NCBI RefSeq assembly: GCF_004343155.1
Contig: NZ_SMDC01000004.1
Location: 62,001 to 126,000 of the forward strand
Source of the DNA: Marichromatium gracile
GTDB lineage: Bacteria; Pseudomonadota; Gammaproteobacteria; Chromatiales; Chromatiaceae
DNA length: 64,000 nucleotides
Reading direction: 5' to 3'
Shown here: positions 33,099-41,686 of the stretch, piece after piece
Layout: each line of letters opens with the position of its first letter
How positions within the stretch are numbered: the first letter of the stretch is position 1
The notes under the pieces: generated by a model
Databases searched by the model: none
Seen by the model: only the letters and a program-made list of their open reading frames with translations
What the model was told of the DNA's origin: nothing
Translations under genes and position numbers: made by a program

Positions 33099-33512
33099 AT
33101 GCTCGATACCCACACCGCCCCGCCGGTCGCGCTCGAGGCCGAGTACCGCCGCGACCTGCTCGAGACCGTCACCACCGAGGCCGCGCTGCGCGCGCGCTTC
33201 CCCCGCGCCACCGAGGTCGAGCACACGCACGAGGCGACGCTGCGCGTCTACGCCCTCGGCGCGGGTGTACTCGCCGCCGTCTGCACCGACTGCGACCGGG
33301 TCTTCGAGTACCTCCCCTGGCAGCGCGAGGGGACACGCTGCCCGGGCTGTCGCGCCCGGGCCGAGCGCGCGCTCGCCACCCTGCTCGACCAGCTCGCCAC
33401 CCTCGCCCCCGCGCTCGACACCCTCACCGACCAGGACCTCGCGCGCCTCGGACGCCGCCTCGACACCACCCGCCATGCCCTCCACGACACCCTCGCGCGA
33501 CGACCCGGTTAG
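33099..33512 (+). CDS. Zinc-ribbon protein under the prophage operator
   Basis: A 137-residue protein. A helical N terminus (EAEYRRDLLETVTTEAALRA) with a His-rich VEHTHEATL stretch is followed by a zinc ribbon (CTDCDRVFEY, then CPGCRARAERALATL) and a helical tail. AGGGAG precedes ATG 33099 at 9 nt, within a leader of about 40 nt from the predicted start. It is the only gene served by the second operator-promoter, so it should be repressed in the lysogen and come on at induction. The family is unknown; an early regulator or anti-host protein is possible. Confidence 0.65.
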   Translation: MLDTHTAPPVALEAEYRRDLLETVTTEAALRARFPRATEVEHTHEATLRVYALGAGVLAAVCTDCDRVFEYLPWQREGTRCPGCRARAERALATLLDQLATLAPALDTLTDQDLARLGRRLDTTRHALHDTLARRPG

Positions 33513-33534
33513 CGTGCGCCGGGGGATTGGGGAG

Positions 33535-33920
33535 CGATAAGCCGACAGCCGGAAAGACTGAACCACGAAGGCGCGAAGGACGCGAAGGGGAATAAGCCGC
33601 CAGCAGCCAGCCGCCAGCGGGCGTGCACCGTTGGCGGCGGCGCCAACCCGCCGTCGATGGCCCCCATGCCGACGTCACGCATCCATGTCTTTGCGCGCTT
33701 CGCGGCTTTGCGGTTCAATCGCCCTGGCCGCTGGCCGCTGGCCGCTGGCCGCTGGCCGCTGGCCGCTGGGCACGCTGCGCTTTGCCCAGCCTACGCCTGG
33801 CGGTGTTCTTCGCGCCCTTCGCGCCATTGCGGTTCACGACCCGCACCCATCGCCACCCACGCCCTCCCAGCGGTCCCGCGCCACCGCCAACGGCGCACGC
33901 CCACTGGCGACTGGCGACTG
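33535..33920. repeat. Composite intergenic repeat region, copy E
   Basis: It contains GAACCACGAAGGCGCGAAGG (33561), GCCGACGTCACGCATCC and CGCTTCGCGGCTTTGCGGTT (33670-33716), GGCCGCT x6 (33726-33767), and CACGCTGCGCTTTGCCCAGC plus GGCGGTGTTCTTCGCGCCCT units shared with copy D. It ends in ACTGGCGACTGGCGACTGG just before the tRNA terminator. No gene is seen in 33513-33934. Confidence 0.85.
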
Positions 33921-33934
33921 GAAATCGCAGGCAA

Positions 33935-33964
33935 TAAAAAAGGCCCTCCGCGAACGGAGGGCCT
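33935..33964 (-). terminator. Terminator of the tRNA operon
   Basis: On the minus strand AGGCCCTCCG, TTCG loop, CGGAGGGCCT is followed by TTTTTT. It lies 10 bp past the 3' end of tRNA-Lys. Confidence 0.9.
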
Positions 33965-33974
33965 TTCTCGTATT

Positions 33975-34050
33975 TGGTGGGCCGTCTAGGATTCGAACCT
34001 AGGACCAATGGATTAAGAGTCCACTGCTCTACCAGCTGAGCTAACGGCCC
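33975..34050 (-). tRNA. tRNA-Lys (anticodon CTT)
   Basis: A 76-nt cloverleaf with matching acceptor stem GGGCCGT/ACGGCCC, D-loop AGCTCAGCTGGTAGAGC, anticodon loop CTCTTAA, T-arm GGTTCGAATCC and encoded CCA. It is the last of four tRNAs on one strand. Confidence 0.95.
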
Positions 34051-34115
34051 GTTTTTCTAGAGCCGTTAAGCTTAAAGGACTTTTGCTGCCTTGTCAACTT
34101 ACGTACTCTTTAATT

Positions 34116-34192
34116 TGGGGTGGACGATGGGGATCGAACCCACGACCACAGGAATCACAATCCTGCGCTCTACCAACTGAGCTACGTCCACC
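34116..34192 (-). tRNA. tRNA-His (anticodon GTG)
   Basis: A 77-nt cloverleaf including the extra 5' G (-1) opposite C73 that marks tRNA-His. Anticodon loop TTGTGAT, T-arm GGGTTCGATCCC, encoded CCA. Confidence 0.95.
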
Positions 34193-34312
34193 ATAGCTAC
34201 TTCGCATTCGTCGATATCGCCGATGCGATGAGCTGTGCATTATACCCAATCCTTGGAGAGATGCAAGCTCTTTTTTTCGCCAAGCCCGATCTTCGTTGCC
34301 GTGGCTTGCGAT

Positions 34313-34389
<77 letters not shown>

Positions 34390-34449
34390 TCGTGGCGGCG
34401 CAGCGGCGGGCAGGACATCTGTCCGTGCTCGCGACCTGGCGGCTGACCT

Positions 34450-34526
34450 TGGTCGGGGTAGAGGGATTCGAACCCCCGACATCCTGCTCCCAAAGCAGGC
34501 GCGCTACCAGACTGCGCTATACCCCG
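34450..34526 (-). tRNA. tRNA-Pro (anticodon TGG)
   Basis: A 77-nt cloverleaf with acceptor CGGGGTA/TACCCCG, anticodon loop TTTGGGA, T-arm GGGTTCGAATCCC and encoded CCA. It is the promoter-proximal member of the array; the promoter itself is not obvious. Confidence 0.95.
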
Positions 34527-34690
34527 GTTTCGATCGAATCAGTTCGACCCGAAATCGAAGAGCGCTTAATTTACGCAGCCGCCTCCCCGCTGTCAAGCAC
34601 CAATGATCGTCCGATTCGCCGACGACGGATTCCATCGCCACCGTCGCGCACGATATCATGCGCCATTGACCCCGTATCATTAGGAAGACC

Positions 34691-35548
34691 ATGACCGCAC
34701 AACTCCTCGACGGCAAGTCGATCGCCGCAGACATCCGCCAGCAGATCAAGACCCGGGTCGACGCCCTGCTCGCCGCCGGCCAGCGCGCCCCCGGCCTGGC
34801 GGTGGTGCTGGTCGGCGAGAACCCCGCCTCCCAGGTCTATGTCCGCAACAAGCGCAAGGCCTGCACCGAGGTCGGCTTCCGCTCCGAGCTGCACGAGCTG
34901 CCGGCCTCGACCACCCAGGACGAGTTGCTGGCGCTGATCGACCGGCTCAACGCCGATGCGACCATCGACGGCATCCTGGTACAGCTGCCGCTGCCCGAGC
35001 AGATCGACGAGGCGCTGGTGACCGAGCGCATCCTGCCGACCAAGGACGTCGACGGCTTCCATCCCTATAACGTCGGTCGCCTGGTGCTGCGCATGCCGCT
35101 GCTGCGTCCGTGCACGCCCAAGGGGGTGATGACCATGCTCGCGCGCACCGGCCAGTCGCTCGCCGGGCTCGACGCGGTGGTGATCGGCCAGTCGAACATC
35201 GTCGGTCGGCCGATGGCCCTGGAGCTGCTCGCCGCGCGCTGCACCGTGACCATCTGTCACAGCCGCACCAAGGACCTCGCCGAGAAGGTGCGCGGGGCCG
35301 ATATCGTGGTCGCCGCCGTCGGTCGGCCGGGCTTCGTGCCGGGGGAGTGGATCAAGGCGGGGGCGACGGTGATCGATGTCGGCATCAACCGCACCGATGA
35401 GGGCAAGCTGGTCGGCGACGTCGACTTCGCCGGTTGCGCCGAGCGCGCCGCCTGGATCACCCCGGTGCCCGGCGGGGTCGGTCCGATGACCATCGCCAGC
35501 CTGCTCGAGAACACCCTCCAGGCCGCCGAGCTGCACGCCGCCGGCTGA
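34691..35548 (+). CDS. folD: Methylenetetrahydrofolate dehydrogenase/cyclohydrolase
   Basis: A 285-residue FolD. It interconverts 5,10-methylene-, 5,10-methenyl- and 10-formyl-THF with NADP in the cytoplasm. Seen: [20 protein letters not shown] with the catalytic Tyr and Lys, GILVQLPLP, the DVDGFHP turn, PCTPKGVM, and the Rossmann segment [13 protein letters not shown] ending in GGVGPMT. The length is typical. ATG 34691 has AGGAAG at about 5 nt. A GC-rich hairpin without a T run lies at 35556-35577 and may end the transcript. Confidence 0.97.
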   Translation: MTAQLLDGKSIAADIRQQIKTRVDALLAAGQRAPGLAVVLVGENPASQVYVRNKRKACTEVGFRSELHELPASTTQDELLALIDRLNADATIDGILVQLPLPEQIDEALVTERILPTKDVDGFHPYNVGRLVLRMPLLRPCTPKGVMTMLARTGQSLAGLDAVVIGQSNIVGRPMALELLAARCTVTICHSRTKDLAEKVRGADIVVAAVGRPGFVPGEWIKAGATVIDVGINRTDEGKLVGDVDFAGCAERAAWITPVPGGVGPMTIASLLENTLQAAELHAAG

Positions 35549-35606
35549 GGCCGCGCGCCGGGCCGTCGCGCCCGGCGTCCGGCGCCCGTTCAGGATCCCT
35601 GTCACC

Positions 35607-36053
35607 ATGATCGAAACCGCACTGCACTGGGTGGAGGTCCACCAGGCGCTGAGCGCCTGGGTCGCCGGCCTGTCCGTCGCCGTGTTCCTGCTCTCGCTGC
35701 TCTCGCTGCCCTTCCTGGTGGCGCTGATCCCGGTCGATTACTTCGCCGCCCCGGCGCACCGCCCCGACCGGCTGCGCCGTCATCACCCGCTGGTCCACGC
35801 CGTGCTGCGCCTGGTCAAGAACCTCAGCGGCGCGTTGCTGCTGCTCTGCGGCCTGCTGATGCTGGTGCTGCCGGGCCAGGGGTTGCTGACCATGCTGATG
35901 GGGCTGATCCTCCTCGACTTCCCCGGCAAGTATCGGCTCGAGCGCCGGCTCGCGGCCAACCCCCAGCTGCTCGGCGCGATCAACTGGCTGCGCCGCAGCC
36001 GGGGTCTGGCGCCGGTGCTGCCACCGGCCCCGGACGAACACGCCGGGCGCTGA
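35607..36053 (+). CDS. PGPGW-family membrane protein
   Basis: A 148-residue protein. One membrane segment lies near the N terminus (SVAVFLLSLLSLPFLVALI), and a hydrophobic pair surrounds the family hallmark MLVLPGQGLLTMLMGLILLD followed by FPGKYRLER, with a basic C-terminal tail. The family is widespread in proteobacteria but its function is unknown. It follows folD by 58 bp on the same strand and probably has no functional link. Confidence 0.8.
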   Translation: MIETALHWVEVHQALSAWVAGLSVAVFLLSLLSLPFLVALIPVDYFAAPAHRPDRLRRHHPLVHAVLRLVKNLSGALLLLCGLLMLVLPGQGLLTMLMGLILLDFPGKYRLERRLAANPQLLGAINWLRRSRGLAPVLPPAPDEHAGR

Positions 36054-36158
36054 GCCGCCCCGCCCCGCCCGGCACGGTCCCCGTTCCCGTCCGGGCACCC
36101 CCGATCCGCGCCCCATTCCGGGGCATGCCGCACGCGCGACGCCCCTCAGCGTACGGCG

Positions 36159-36182
36159 CGTTGTATACAAAACGACATAACG
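36159..36182 (+). promoter_or_regulatory. ModE-box-like palindrome 1
   Basis: CGTTGTAT-ACAAAACG-ACATAACG has the 8-8-8 layout of the E. coli modA operator. It lies in the 36054-36420 gap, about 240 bp before the first TonB-receptor gene. The gap holds no gene. Confidence 0.65.
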
Positions 36183-36341
36183 CTCCCTCGTCGAGCGCCG
36201 CGACGCCGCCTGTCGCTCACCCAAAAACTCCTACCAGACAATGCGATAGCACCTCATCGACCGCCGATGCCCGATGGTTGGCACCGATCCTGCTTCAAGC
36301 CCCTCGCACGACGACCGCAGCCGAGGGGTGGCCACGTCTAG

Positions 36342-36365
36342 CGTTATATAACAACGAATATAGCG
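36342..36365 (+). promoter_or_regulatory. ModE-box-like palindrome 2
   Basis: CGTTATAT-AACAACGA-ATATAGCG, the same layout as box 1, 183 bp further on and 56 bp before the GTG of the TonB receptor. With Mo-bound ModE here, transcription of the uptake operon would be blocked. Confidence 0.7.
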
Positions 36366-36420
36366 ACCCTCCCCGGCCCTGATCCCCGGGCGCCCCGGCG
36401 CCCCGACCGGAGGAACGACA

Positions 36421-38403
36421 GTGAACGCGTGGACGCAACGCCTCTCCCTGGGCGGACTGCTGGGCCTCGGCCTCGGCGTCCAGGCCACCCCCGCCGAGCA
36501 GGTCTACACCCTGGGCACCATCACGGTGAGCGCACCGACCCCGGCGCTCGGCGCGCTCGACAGCGGCCAGGTCGCCTCGGTGCTGACCAGCGAGACCCTG
36601 CGCCGCTTCGACCGCGACACCCTCGGCGAGGCCCTCGACCTGCTCTCGGGGGTGAGCGTCACCACCAACAGCCGCAACGAGCAGACCCTCGACCTGCGCG
36701 GCTTCGACGCCCGTCAGGTGCCGATCTTCATCGACGGCATCCCGGTCTCCGTCCCCTATGACGGCTATCTCGATCTCGGCCGTTTCACCACCACCGATCT
36801 CTCGGCAATCCAGGTCGCCAAGGGCTTCAGCGCCATGGCCTATGGCGCCAACACCCTCGGCGGCGCCATCAACCTGGTCTCGCGCCGCCCCGAGCGGGCG
36901 CTCGAGGGCGATCTCTCCGTCGGTCTCGCCGCCGACCACACCCGTACCGGCACGCTCAACCTCGGCACCAACCAGGGCCAGTGGTACCTGCAGTTCGGCG
37001 CGAGTTGGCGCGACAGCGACGGCTTCCCGCTCTCCGACGACTTCCAGCCGACCGCCACCGAGGACGGCGGACGACGCGACAACTCGGATCAGCGCGACGC
37101 GCACCTCTCGCTCAAGCTCGGCTGGACACCCCGGGGCGACGACGAGTACGCCATCAGCTACTACCGCCAGCACGCCACCAAGGGACAACCGCCGTCGACC
37201 GACGCGCGCTCGGCGCGCTACTGGCGCTGGCCCTATTGGGACAAGGAGGGGGTCTACTTCCTCTCGCGCACCGCGCTCGGCGAGCACGAGCGACTGCGCC
37301 TGCGCTTCTATCTCGACGACTACGACAACGCCGTCGACGCCTACACCGACGCCAGCTACACCACCCGCAAGACCTCCGGGCGCGGCAGCCTCGGCCCGAG
37401 CGGGCGCAGCATCTACGACGACCGGGTGTTCGGCGGCAGCATCACCCTCGAGAGCACCCGTCTCGACCACCACCAATTGCAACTGGCGCTGCACCACAAG
37501 CACCAGCGCCACCACGCCGACGACACCATCGAGCGCACCGAGGCCTTCGAGGACGCGCTGAACTCGATCAGCCTCGAGGACAGCATCACCCTCGGCCCAC
37601 GGCTGCGTCTCGCCCTCGGCCTCGCCCACCACCGCATGCGCCCGCTGCGCGTCGACAAGATCAGCGACCCGGTCGCGCTGCCCGACGCGCAATCGGCCAC
37701 CGACGCCCAGGCCGGGCTGTTCTGGTCGCTCGACGCCGACGGCGACGACCTGCTCTATGCCACCGTGGCGCGCAAGAGCCGCTTCCCTACGCTCAAGGAC
37801 CGCTATTCGCTGCGCCTCGACACCGCCATCCCCAACCCCGACCTGCGCACCGAGCACGCCCTCAACTACGAACTCGGCTATCGCGGCAGCCCGCGCCCGG
37901 GGCTCGAACTCGAGGCGGCGCTGTTCGCCAGCAGCATCACCGACCTGATCCAGCGCGTCGACGACGTCGAGCCCGACCGCTACCAGATGCAGAACGTCGG
38001 CGAGGTCCAGGTGTTCGGGATGGAGTTCGGCGCCAACGCCGACCTCGGCGCGCGCTGGCAGCTCGGCGCCCACCTCACCCTGATCGACCGCGACAACCGC
38101 AGCGACCCCGACCAGCGCCTCACCGGGGTGCCCTCGCACAAGCTCACCGCCCACGCCCGCTTCATCCCCGCCGAGCGCTGGGAGACGCTGCTCTATCTGC
38201 GTCACGAAGGCGCGCGCTGGAGCTCCGACAGCGAGCGCCTCGACGCCTTCACCAGCCTCGACCTCAAGCTCGCCATGCACCCCGCCAGCGCGGTGACGCT
38301 CGCCGCCGGGGTGCGCAACCTCGCCGACAGCAACTACGCGCCGAGCGCCGGCTACCCCGCCGCCGGGCGCACCTGGTTCGTCGAGGCCAACTACCGATTC
38401 TGA
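36421..38403 (+). CDS. TonB-dependent outer-membrane receptor 1
   Basis: A 660-residue receptor. A signal-peptide-like start (GTG 36421, GGAGG 8 nt upstream) leads to a plug domain: TLGTITVSAPTP as TonB-box region, ALDLLSGVSVTTNSRNEQTL, FIDGIPVSVPYDGYLDLG, AYGANTLGGAINLVSRRP. A 22-strand-type barrel follows, ending NYRF with the terminal aromatic residue. It takes a large or scarce ligand across the outer membrane using TonB energy. Two ModE-like boxes upstream and the exb/tonB and ABC genes downstream point to a molybdate or tungstate complex, for example a metallophore chelate; the ligand is inferred only. Confidence 0.85.
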   Translation: MNAWTQRLSLGGLLGLGLGVQATPAEQVYTLGTITVSAPTPALGALDSGQVASVLTSETLRRFDRDTLGEALDLLSGVSVTTNSRNEQTLDLRGFDARQVPIFIDGIPVSVPYDGYLDLGRFTTTDLSAIQVAKGFSAMAYGANTLGGAINLVSRRPERALEGDLSVGLAADHTRTGTLNLGTNQGQWYLQFGASWRDSDGFPLSDDFQPTATEDGGRRDNSDQRDAHLSLKLGWTPRGDDEYAISYYRQHATKGQPPSTDARSARYWRWPYWDKEGVYFLSRTALGEHERLRLRFYLDDYDNAVDAYTDASYTTRKTSGRGSLGPSGRSIYDDRVFGGSITLESTRLDHHQLQLALHHKHQRHHADDTIERTEAFEDALNSISLEDSITLGPRLRLALGLAHHRMRPLRVDKISDPVALPDAQSATDAQAGLFWSLDADGDDLLYATVARKSRFPTLKDRYSLRLDTAIPNPDLRTEHALNYELGYRGSPRPGLELEAALFASSITDLIQRVDDVEPDRYQMQNVGEVQVFGMEFGANADLGARWQLGAHLTLIDRDNRSDPDQRLTGVPSHKLTAHARFIPAERWETLLYLRHEGARWSSDSERLDAFTSLDLKLAMHPASAVTLAAGVRNLADSNYAPSAGYPAAGRTWFVEANYRF

Positions 38404-38429
38404 CCCCAACGCCCACGGAGGACTCCCCC

Positions 38430-38951
38430 ATGCGCCCATCACCCCGTCTCATCGCCCTGCTGCTCGCCCTCGCCGCCGCCCCGGCGCAGGCCGTCAACCC
38501 ATTCGTCTCGCACCGTCTGGCGATCGACGGCGCGGTCGAGCAGCCACAGCAGCTCACCGTCGCCGACCTCGCCAAGCTGCCGCTGCACCGCATCGAGCGG
38601 GTGCCGGTGATCTGCCACACCGGCGCGCACATCGCCGACAAGCACCACCTCGAGGGGGTGCTGCTGCGCGACCTGGTCGCGCGCGCCCACCCCAAGGTCG
38701 ACACCCCGCGCGGGCTGCGCACCCTCGCCGTCACCGCCGGGGCCAGCGACGGCTATCAGGTGGTGTTCTCCTGGGGCGAGCTGTTCAACACCCCGATCGG
38801 CGAGCAGGTGCTGGTGTACTTCCGACACGACGGCCAACCGCTCGACGACACCGAGGGGCGCATCGCGCTGATCTCCAGCGCCGACCAGCAGACCGGCGCA
38901 CGCCACGTGCGCTGGCTCGACCACATCGAGGTGCGCCAGTTGGCGCGCTGA
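38430..38951 (+). CDS. Periplasmic stand-alone sulfite-oxidase-fold (Oxidored_molyb) protein
   Basis: A 173-residue protein with a clear signal peptide (LIALLLALAAAPAQA). The mature part resembles the molybdopterin-binding fold of sulfite oxidase/MsrP: LTVADLAKLPLHRIERVPVI then CHTG, HLEGVLLRDLVARA, AVTAGASDGYQVVFSWGELF and GRIALISSADQQTGARHVRW. The Cys is kept, but the Gly-Trp that normally follows it in this family is replaced. GGAGG precedes ATG 38430. Stand-alone copies without a heme or dimerisation domain are of unknown function. Here, inside an oxyanion-uptake operon, it might bind or process the imported species. Confidence 0.7.
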   Translation: MRPSPRLIALLLALAAAPAQAVNPFVSHRLAIDGAVEQPQQLTVADLAKLPLHRIERVPVICHTGAHIADKHHLEGVLLRDLVARAHPKVDTPRGLRTLAVTAGASDGYQVVFSWGELFNTPIGEQVLVYFRHDGQPLDDTEGRIALISSADQQTGARHVRWLDHIEVRQLAR

Positions 38952-38968
38952 GGCGACGGAGACCCACC

Positions 38969-39616
38969 ATGCCATCGCTCGATACCCTCGCGCGCCTCGC
39001 CGCGCACACCGGCGGCCTGCTCTACCCGCTGGCGCTGCTGCTCACCCTCACCCTGGCGGTGAGCCTGGAGCGCGGCTGGGCGTTGCGCAGCCTCGATCGG
39101 CGCGGCGAGCGCCTCGCCCGCGCCCTCGCCGGGCTCGACGCGGCCGATCGCGGCGGGCTCGCCGGGCTGCTCGAGGCCCGCCCCCACGCCGTCCACGCCG
39201 CGCTGCTGCGCTGCGCGCTGACGCCGCCGGAGACGGCGGCGCCAGCCGGCGCCCTCGCCGCCCGGCTCGACGAGCACATCCTCGCCATCCAGCCACAGCT
39301 CGATCGGCGCCTGTGGGTGCTCGACACCGCCGTCACCCTGGCCCCCCTGCTCGGTCTGCTCGGCACCATCGTCGGCATGTTCCACGCCTTCGCCGCGCTC
39401 GGCGGCGAGGCCAGCGGGCGCGCCCAGGCGGTCACCGGCGGGGTCGCCGAGGCGCTGGTCGCCACCGCCGCCGGGCTGCTGATCGCGGTGCTCGGACTGG
39501 TCGCCTTCAACGCCCTCGGCGAGCGCGCGCGCCGCGCCGGGCACCAGCTCGAGGTCATCAAGGTGATGCTGGTCAACCGCTTCGCCGGCGCCGCGTGCGG
39601 CGCGGGGGCGGGCTGA
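38969..39616 (+). CDS. exbB: ExbB-like proton-channel protein
   Basis: A 215-residue protein of the ExbB/TolQ/MotA family. One segment lies near the N terminus (LLYPLALLLTLTLAVSLERG) and two in the second half (VLDTAVTLAPLLGLLGTIVG, with the signature GLLGTIVGM, and EALVATAAGLLIAVLGLVAF). With ExbD it uses the proton gradient to energise TonB. Its stop overlaps the exbD start (TGATG). Confidence 0.85.
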   Translation: MPSLDTLARLAAHTGGLLYPLALLLTLTLAVSLERGWALRSLDRRGERLARALAGLDAADRGGLAGLLEARPHAVHAALLRCALTPPETAAPAGALAARLDEHILAIQPQLDRRLWVLDTAVTLAPLLGLLGTIVGMFHAFAALGGEASGRAQAVTGGVAEALVATAAGLLIAVLGLVAFNALGERARRAGHQLEVIKVMLVNRFAGAACGAGAG

Positions 39617-40008
39617 TGGCCTATCCTCCCCGCCGGCGCGCGCGCATCGAGGTGGTGGCGATGATCGACATCATCTTCTTCCTGCTCGCCTTCTTCATCC
39701 TCGCCACCCTCGAGACCCTCCCCGCGCGCGGGCTCGACGGCCAGCTCCCGGCGAGCGCCAGCGCCACCCGCCTCGACCCCGCCGACGTGGTGATCGTGCT
39801 CGCCCGCAACGGCGCGATCAGCGTCGCCGGCGCGCCGCTCGACCACCAGCGGCTCACCGCGCTGCTCCGCGACAAGGGCCCGCGGACCCAGGTGACCATC
39901 ACCGGCGCCGGCGCCGCCGCGCTCGCCGACCTGGTGGCGGTGATGGACGCCTGTCGCGCCGCCGGGATCACCGCCATCGCCCTGGCCACCCGCGAGGTCG
40001 GGGCATGA
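39616..40008 (+). CDS. exbD: ExbD-like protein
   Basis: A 130-residue protein. A short cytoplasmic basic start is followed by a single membrane helix AMIDIIFFLLAFFILATLE carrying the conserved proton-relay Asp, then a periplasmic domain with VVIVLARNGAISVAGAPLDH. It works with the ExbB encoded immediately upstream. ATG 39616 shares a base with the exbB stop, and the gene end overlaps tonB by 4 bp. Confidence 0.85.
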   Translation: MAYPPRRRARIEVVAMIDIIFFLLAFFILATLETLPARGLDGQLPASASATRLDPADVVIVLARNGAISVAGAPLDHQRLTALLRDKGPRTQVTITGAGAAALADLVAVMDACRAAGITAIALATREVGA

Positions 40009-40835
40009 CTCCCCCCGCGCCGCGCTTGCCCGAGATGCCCTGGTGGCTCGCCGGCACCCTCGCCCTGGTCCTCCAGGGCGCGCTGCTCGCGCTCGCCGCC
40101 GGGCGGGTACCGATGGCCGAGGGCGGCGAACGCGCCGCGGACACCCCGCTACGCCTGCGCCTCGCCGCCGCGCCCGCGCCGACGGCGGACGCGCGGCCCG
40201 AGCCGCCCCAGGCCGCGGCGCCGCAGCCGCAATCCGAGCCCGAGCCGGAACCGGAACCGGAACCGGAACCGAACACCGCCCCCGCGCCGCGCGCCGCGCC
40301 GCAACCACAACCCGACACCCAACCCACGCCGCGCCCGGCACCGACGCCGAAGCCGGAGCCGGAACCGGAACCGAAATCGCCGCCGAGACCGACGTCGCCA
40401 CCCAAGCCCGAGCCGACCCCGAGCGCCCGATCGGCGCCCGCCGAGACCCCCGCGCCGTCACGGCCACGCCACGCCGCGCCCCCGGCGACGCGCGACGCCG
40501 CGCCGGCGCGCGAGACGGGCGCCGGGCGCGCCGCGGGTGGCCGGGCGACACAGACCACCCCGGATCAGCCGGTGGCCTATCTGCACACCCCCAGACCGGC
40601 CTACCCGGCGCGCGCGCGAAGGCTCGGCCAGCACGGCGAGGTGACGCTTGAGGTCCTGGTCGGGCGCGACGGTCGCGCCGAGGAGATCCGCCTCGCCCAC
40701 TCCTCCGGGGTCGAGAGCCTCGACCGCGCCGCCCGCGAGACGGTCGCGCACTGGCGCTTCCGCCCGGCGCGGGTCGACGGCGCCGCGCGGGCGAGCTGGG
40801 TGCGCATCCCGGTCCGCTTCACCCTGAACCACTGA
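40005..40835 (+). CDS. tonB: TonB energy-transducing protein
   Basis: A 276-residue protein. An N-terminal anchor (WLAGTLALVLQGALLALAAG) precedes a long Pro/Glu/Lys periplasmic linker (EPEPEPEPEPEP and more, about residues 65-150) and the C-terminal TonB domain (RPAYPARARRLGQHGEVTLE, HSSGVESLDRAARETVAHWR, FRPAR). It transmits energy from ExbB-ExbD to the TonB boxes of receptors. The exbB-exbD-tonB trio between two receptor genes suggests a dedicated set. Confidence 0.9.
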   Translation: MTPPAPRLPEMPWWLAGTLALVLQGALLALAAGRVPMAEGGERAADTPLRLRLAAAPAPTADARPEPPQAAAPQPQSEPEPEPEPEPEPNTAPAPRAAPQPQPDTQPTPRPAPTPKPEPEPEPKSPPRPTSPPKPEPTPSARSAPAETPAPSRPRHAAPPATRDAAPARETGAGRAAGGRATQTTPDQPVAYLHTPRPAYPARARRLGQHGEVTLEVLVGRDGRAEEIRLAHSSGVESLDRAARETVAHWRFRPARVDGAARASWVRIPVRFTLNH

Positions 40836-40852
40836 GAGGCGAGGAGATCCCG

Positions 40853-41674
40853 ATGCACCACATGCCACGCTTCACCCTGTTGCTGGTCGCCCTGATCACC
40901 ACCCAGACGCACGCCGCGCCCGCACCGACGGTGCCGGTCGCCGTGGTCGGCGGGCTGGTGATGTGCGGGGTGTGGCCGGCGCTGGCCGAACGGGCCGAGC
41001 GGGCCACCGGGCTGGCGATCGCCACCGTCGCCGCCGCACCCAAGGACCAGGTGGTGCCGCGCTTTGCCAGCGGCGAGGCCGACCTGCTGCTGATCCACGG
41101 CGGCGAGGCGGCCTTCGACCTGGTCGCGCGCGGGCTGGCCGCGCCGCTCACCACCTGGGCGCACAACCGCTACGTCATCCTCGGCCCCGAGGCCGATCCG
41201 GCGGGGGTGCGCGAGGCGCCCGACGGCATCGAGGCGCTGCGCCGCATCGCCCGCGCCGACGCGCCGATGATCGGCTACCGCGACCCCGGCAGCTATCTCG
41301 TCGCCGCGCGGCTGTGGCGCGCCGGCGGACTGCGCCCCGGGGTGCGCCAGCAACTCCCGAGCGGCGCCGAGACGCGCCACGGCGCGCTGATCGACGCCGG
41401 CGCGCGCGGCGCCTATGTGATCGCCGGCGAGATCCCGGTGGCCTTCGGCCGTCTCCCCCACCCCGGGCTCGCCGTGCTGCTCGACGACGATCCGCAGATG
41501 CGCCGGCACTTCGTCCTCGCCCTCCCCGGCCCGGCCCACCCCGCCGATGACGCGCGGCGCGCGCGCGCCCGCCGGCTCGCCGACTACCTGCTCGGCGCCG
41601 AGGGCCAGGCGGCGCTGCGCGCGGCCAACCGCGACGGCCCCTGGATCCACCCCAACCCGACATCGCCCCACTGA
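40853..41674 (+). CDS. Periplasmic binding protein, TupA/PBP-like
   Basis: A 273-residue exported protein (signal peptide ends near QTHAAPA). The mature part has VAVVGGLVMCGVWPALAERA, FASGEADLLLIHGGEAAFDL, NRYVILGPEADPAGV and HFVLALPGPAHP, a pattern like tungstate-binding TupA and phosphate-type binding proteins. It would deliver an oxyanion to an inner-membrane ABC transporter; the nearest is encoded at 46028-47751. ATG 40853 follows GAGGAG; ATG 40862 is also possible. The ligand is not fixed by sequence. Confidence 0.65.
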   Translation: MHHMPRFTLLLVALITTQTHAAPAPTVPVAVVGGLVMCGVWPALAERAERATGLAIATVAAAPKDQVVPRFASGEADLLLIHGGEAAFDLVARGLAAPLTTWAHNRYVILGPEADPAGVREAPDGIEALRRIARADAPMIGYRDPGSYLVAARLWRAGGLRPGVRQQLPSGAETRHGALIDAGARGAYVIAGEIPVAFGRLPHPGLAVLLDDDPQMRRHFVLALPGPAHPADDARRARARRLADYLLGAEGQAALRAANRDGPWIHPNPTSPH

Positions 41675-41686
41675 GGCGCGCACACC

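Larger units (their letters stand above)
5284..33512. mobile_element. Chimeric B3/DMS3-like prophage with lambdoid control genes
   Basis: A run of virion genes in Mu-like siphophage order (terminase, gp29-type portal, protease/scaffold, gpT capsid, gp35, gp36, gp37, tail tube, tape measure, tail-tip proteins) is joined to lysis genes, a Mor-like activator, O/P-like replication genes, a Cro-like gene and an S24 repressor. No transposase A/B, Ner or integrase is seen, and no attachment-site repeat was found. The F and G head genes are missing, and the tail operon is split by cargo at 15834-20142. The ends given are those of the outermost phage-like genes and are not proven junctions. The element may be defective. 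Confidence 0.75.

Noticed and set aside
33975-34050. tRNA-Lys as the prophage attachment site.
   Set aside because: No second copy of its 3' end was seen near 5200 or elsewhere, and no integrase is present. The tRNA lies beyond a repeat block and not at a phage gene.
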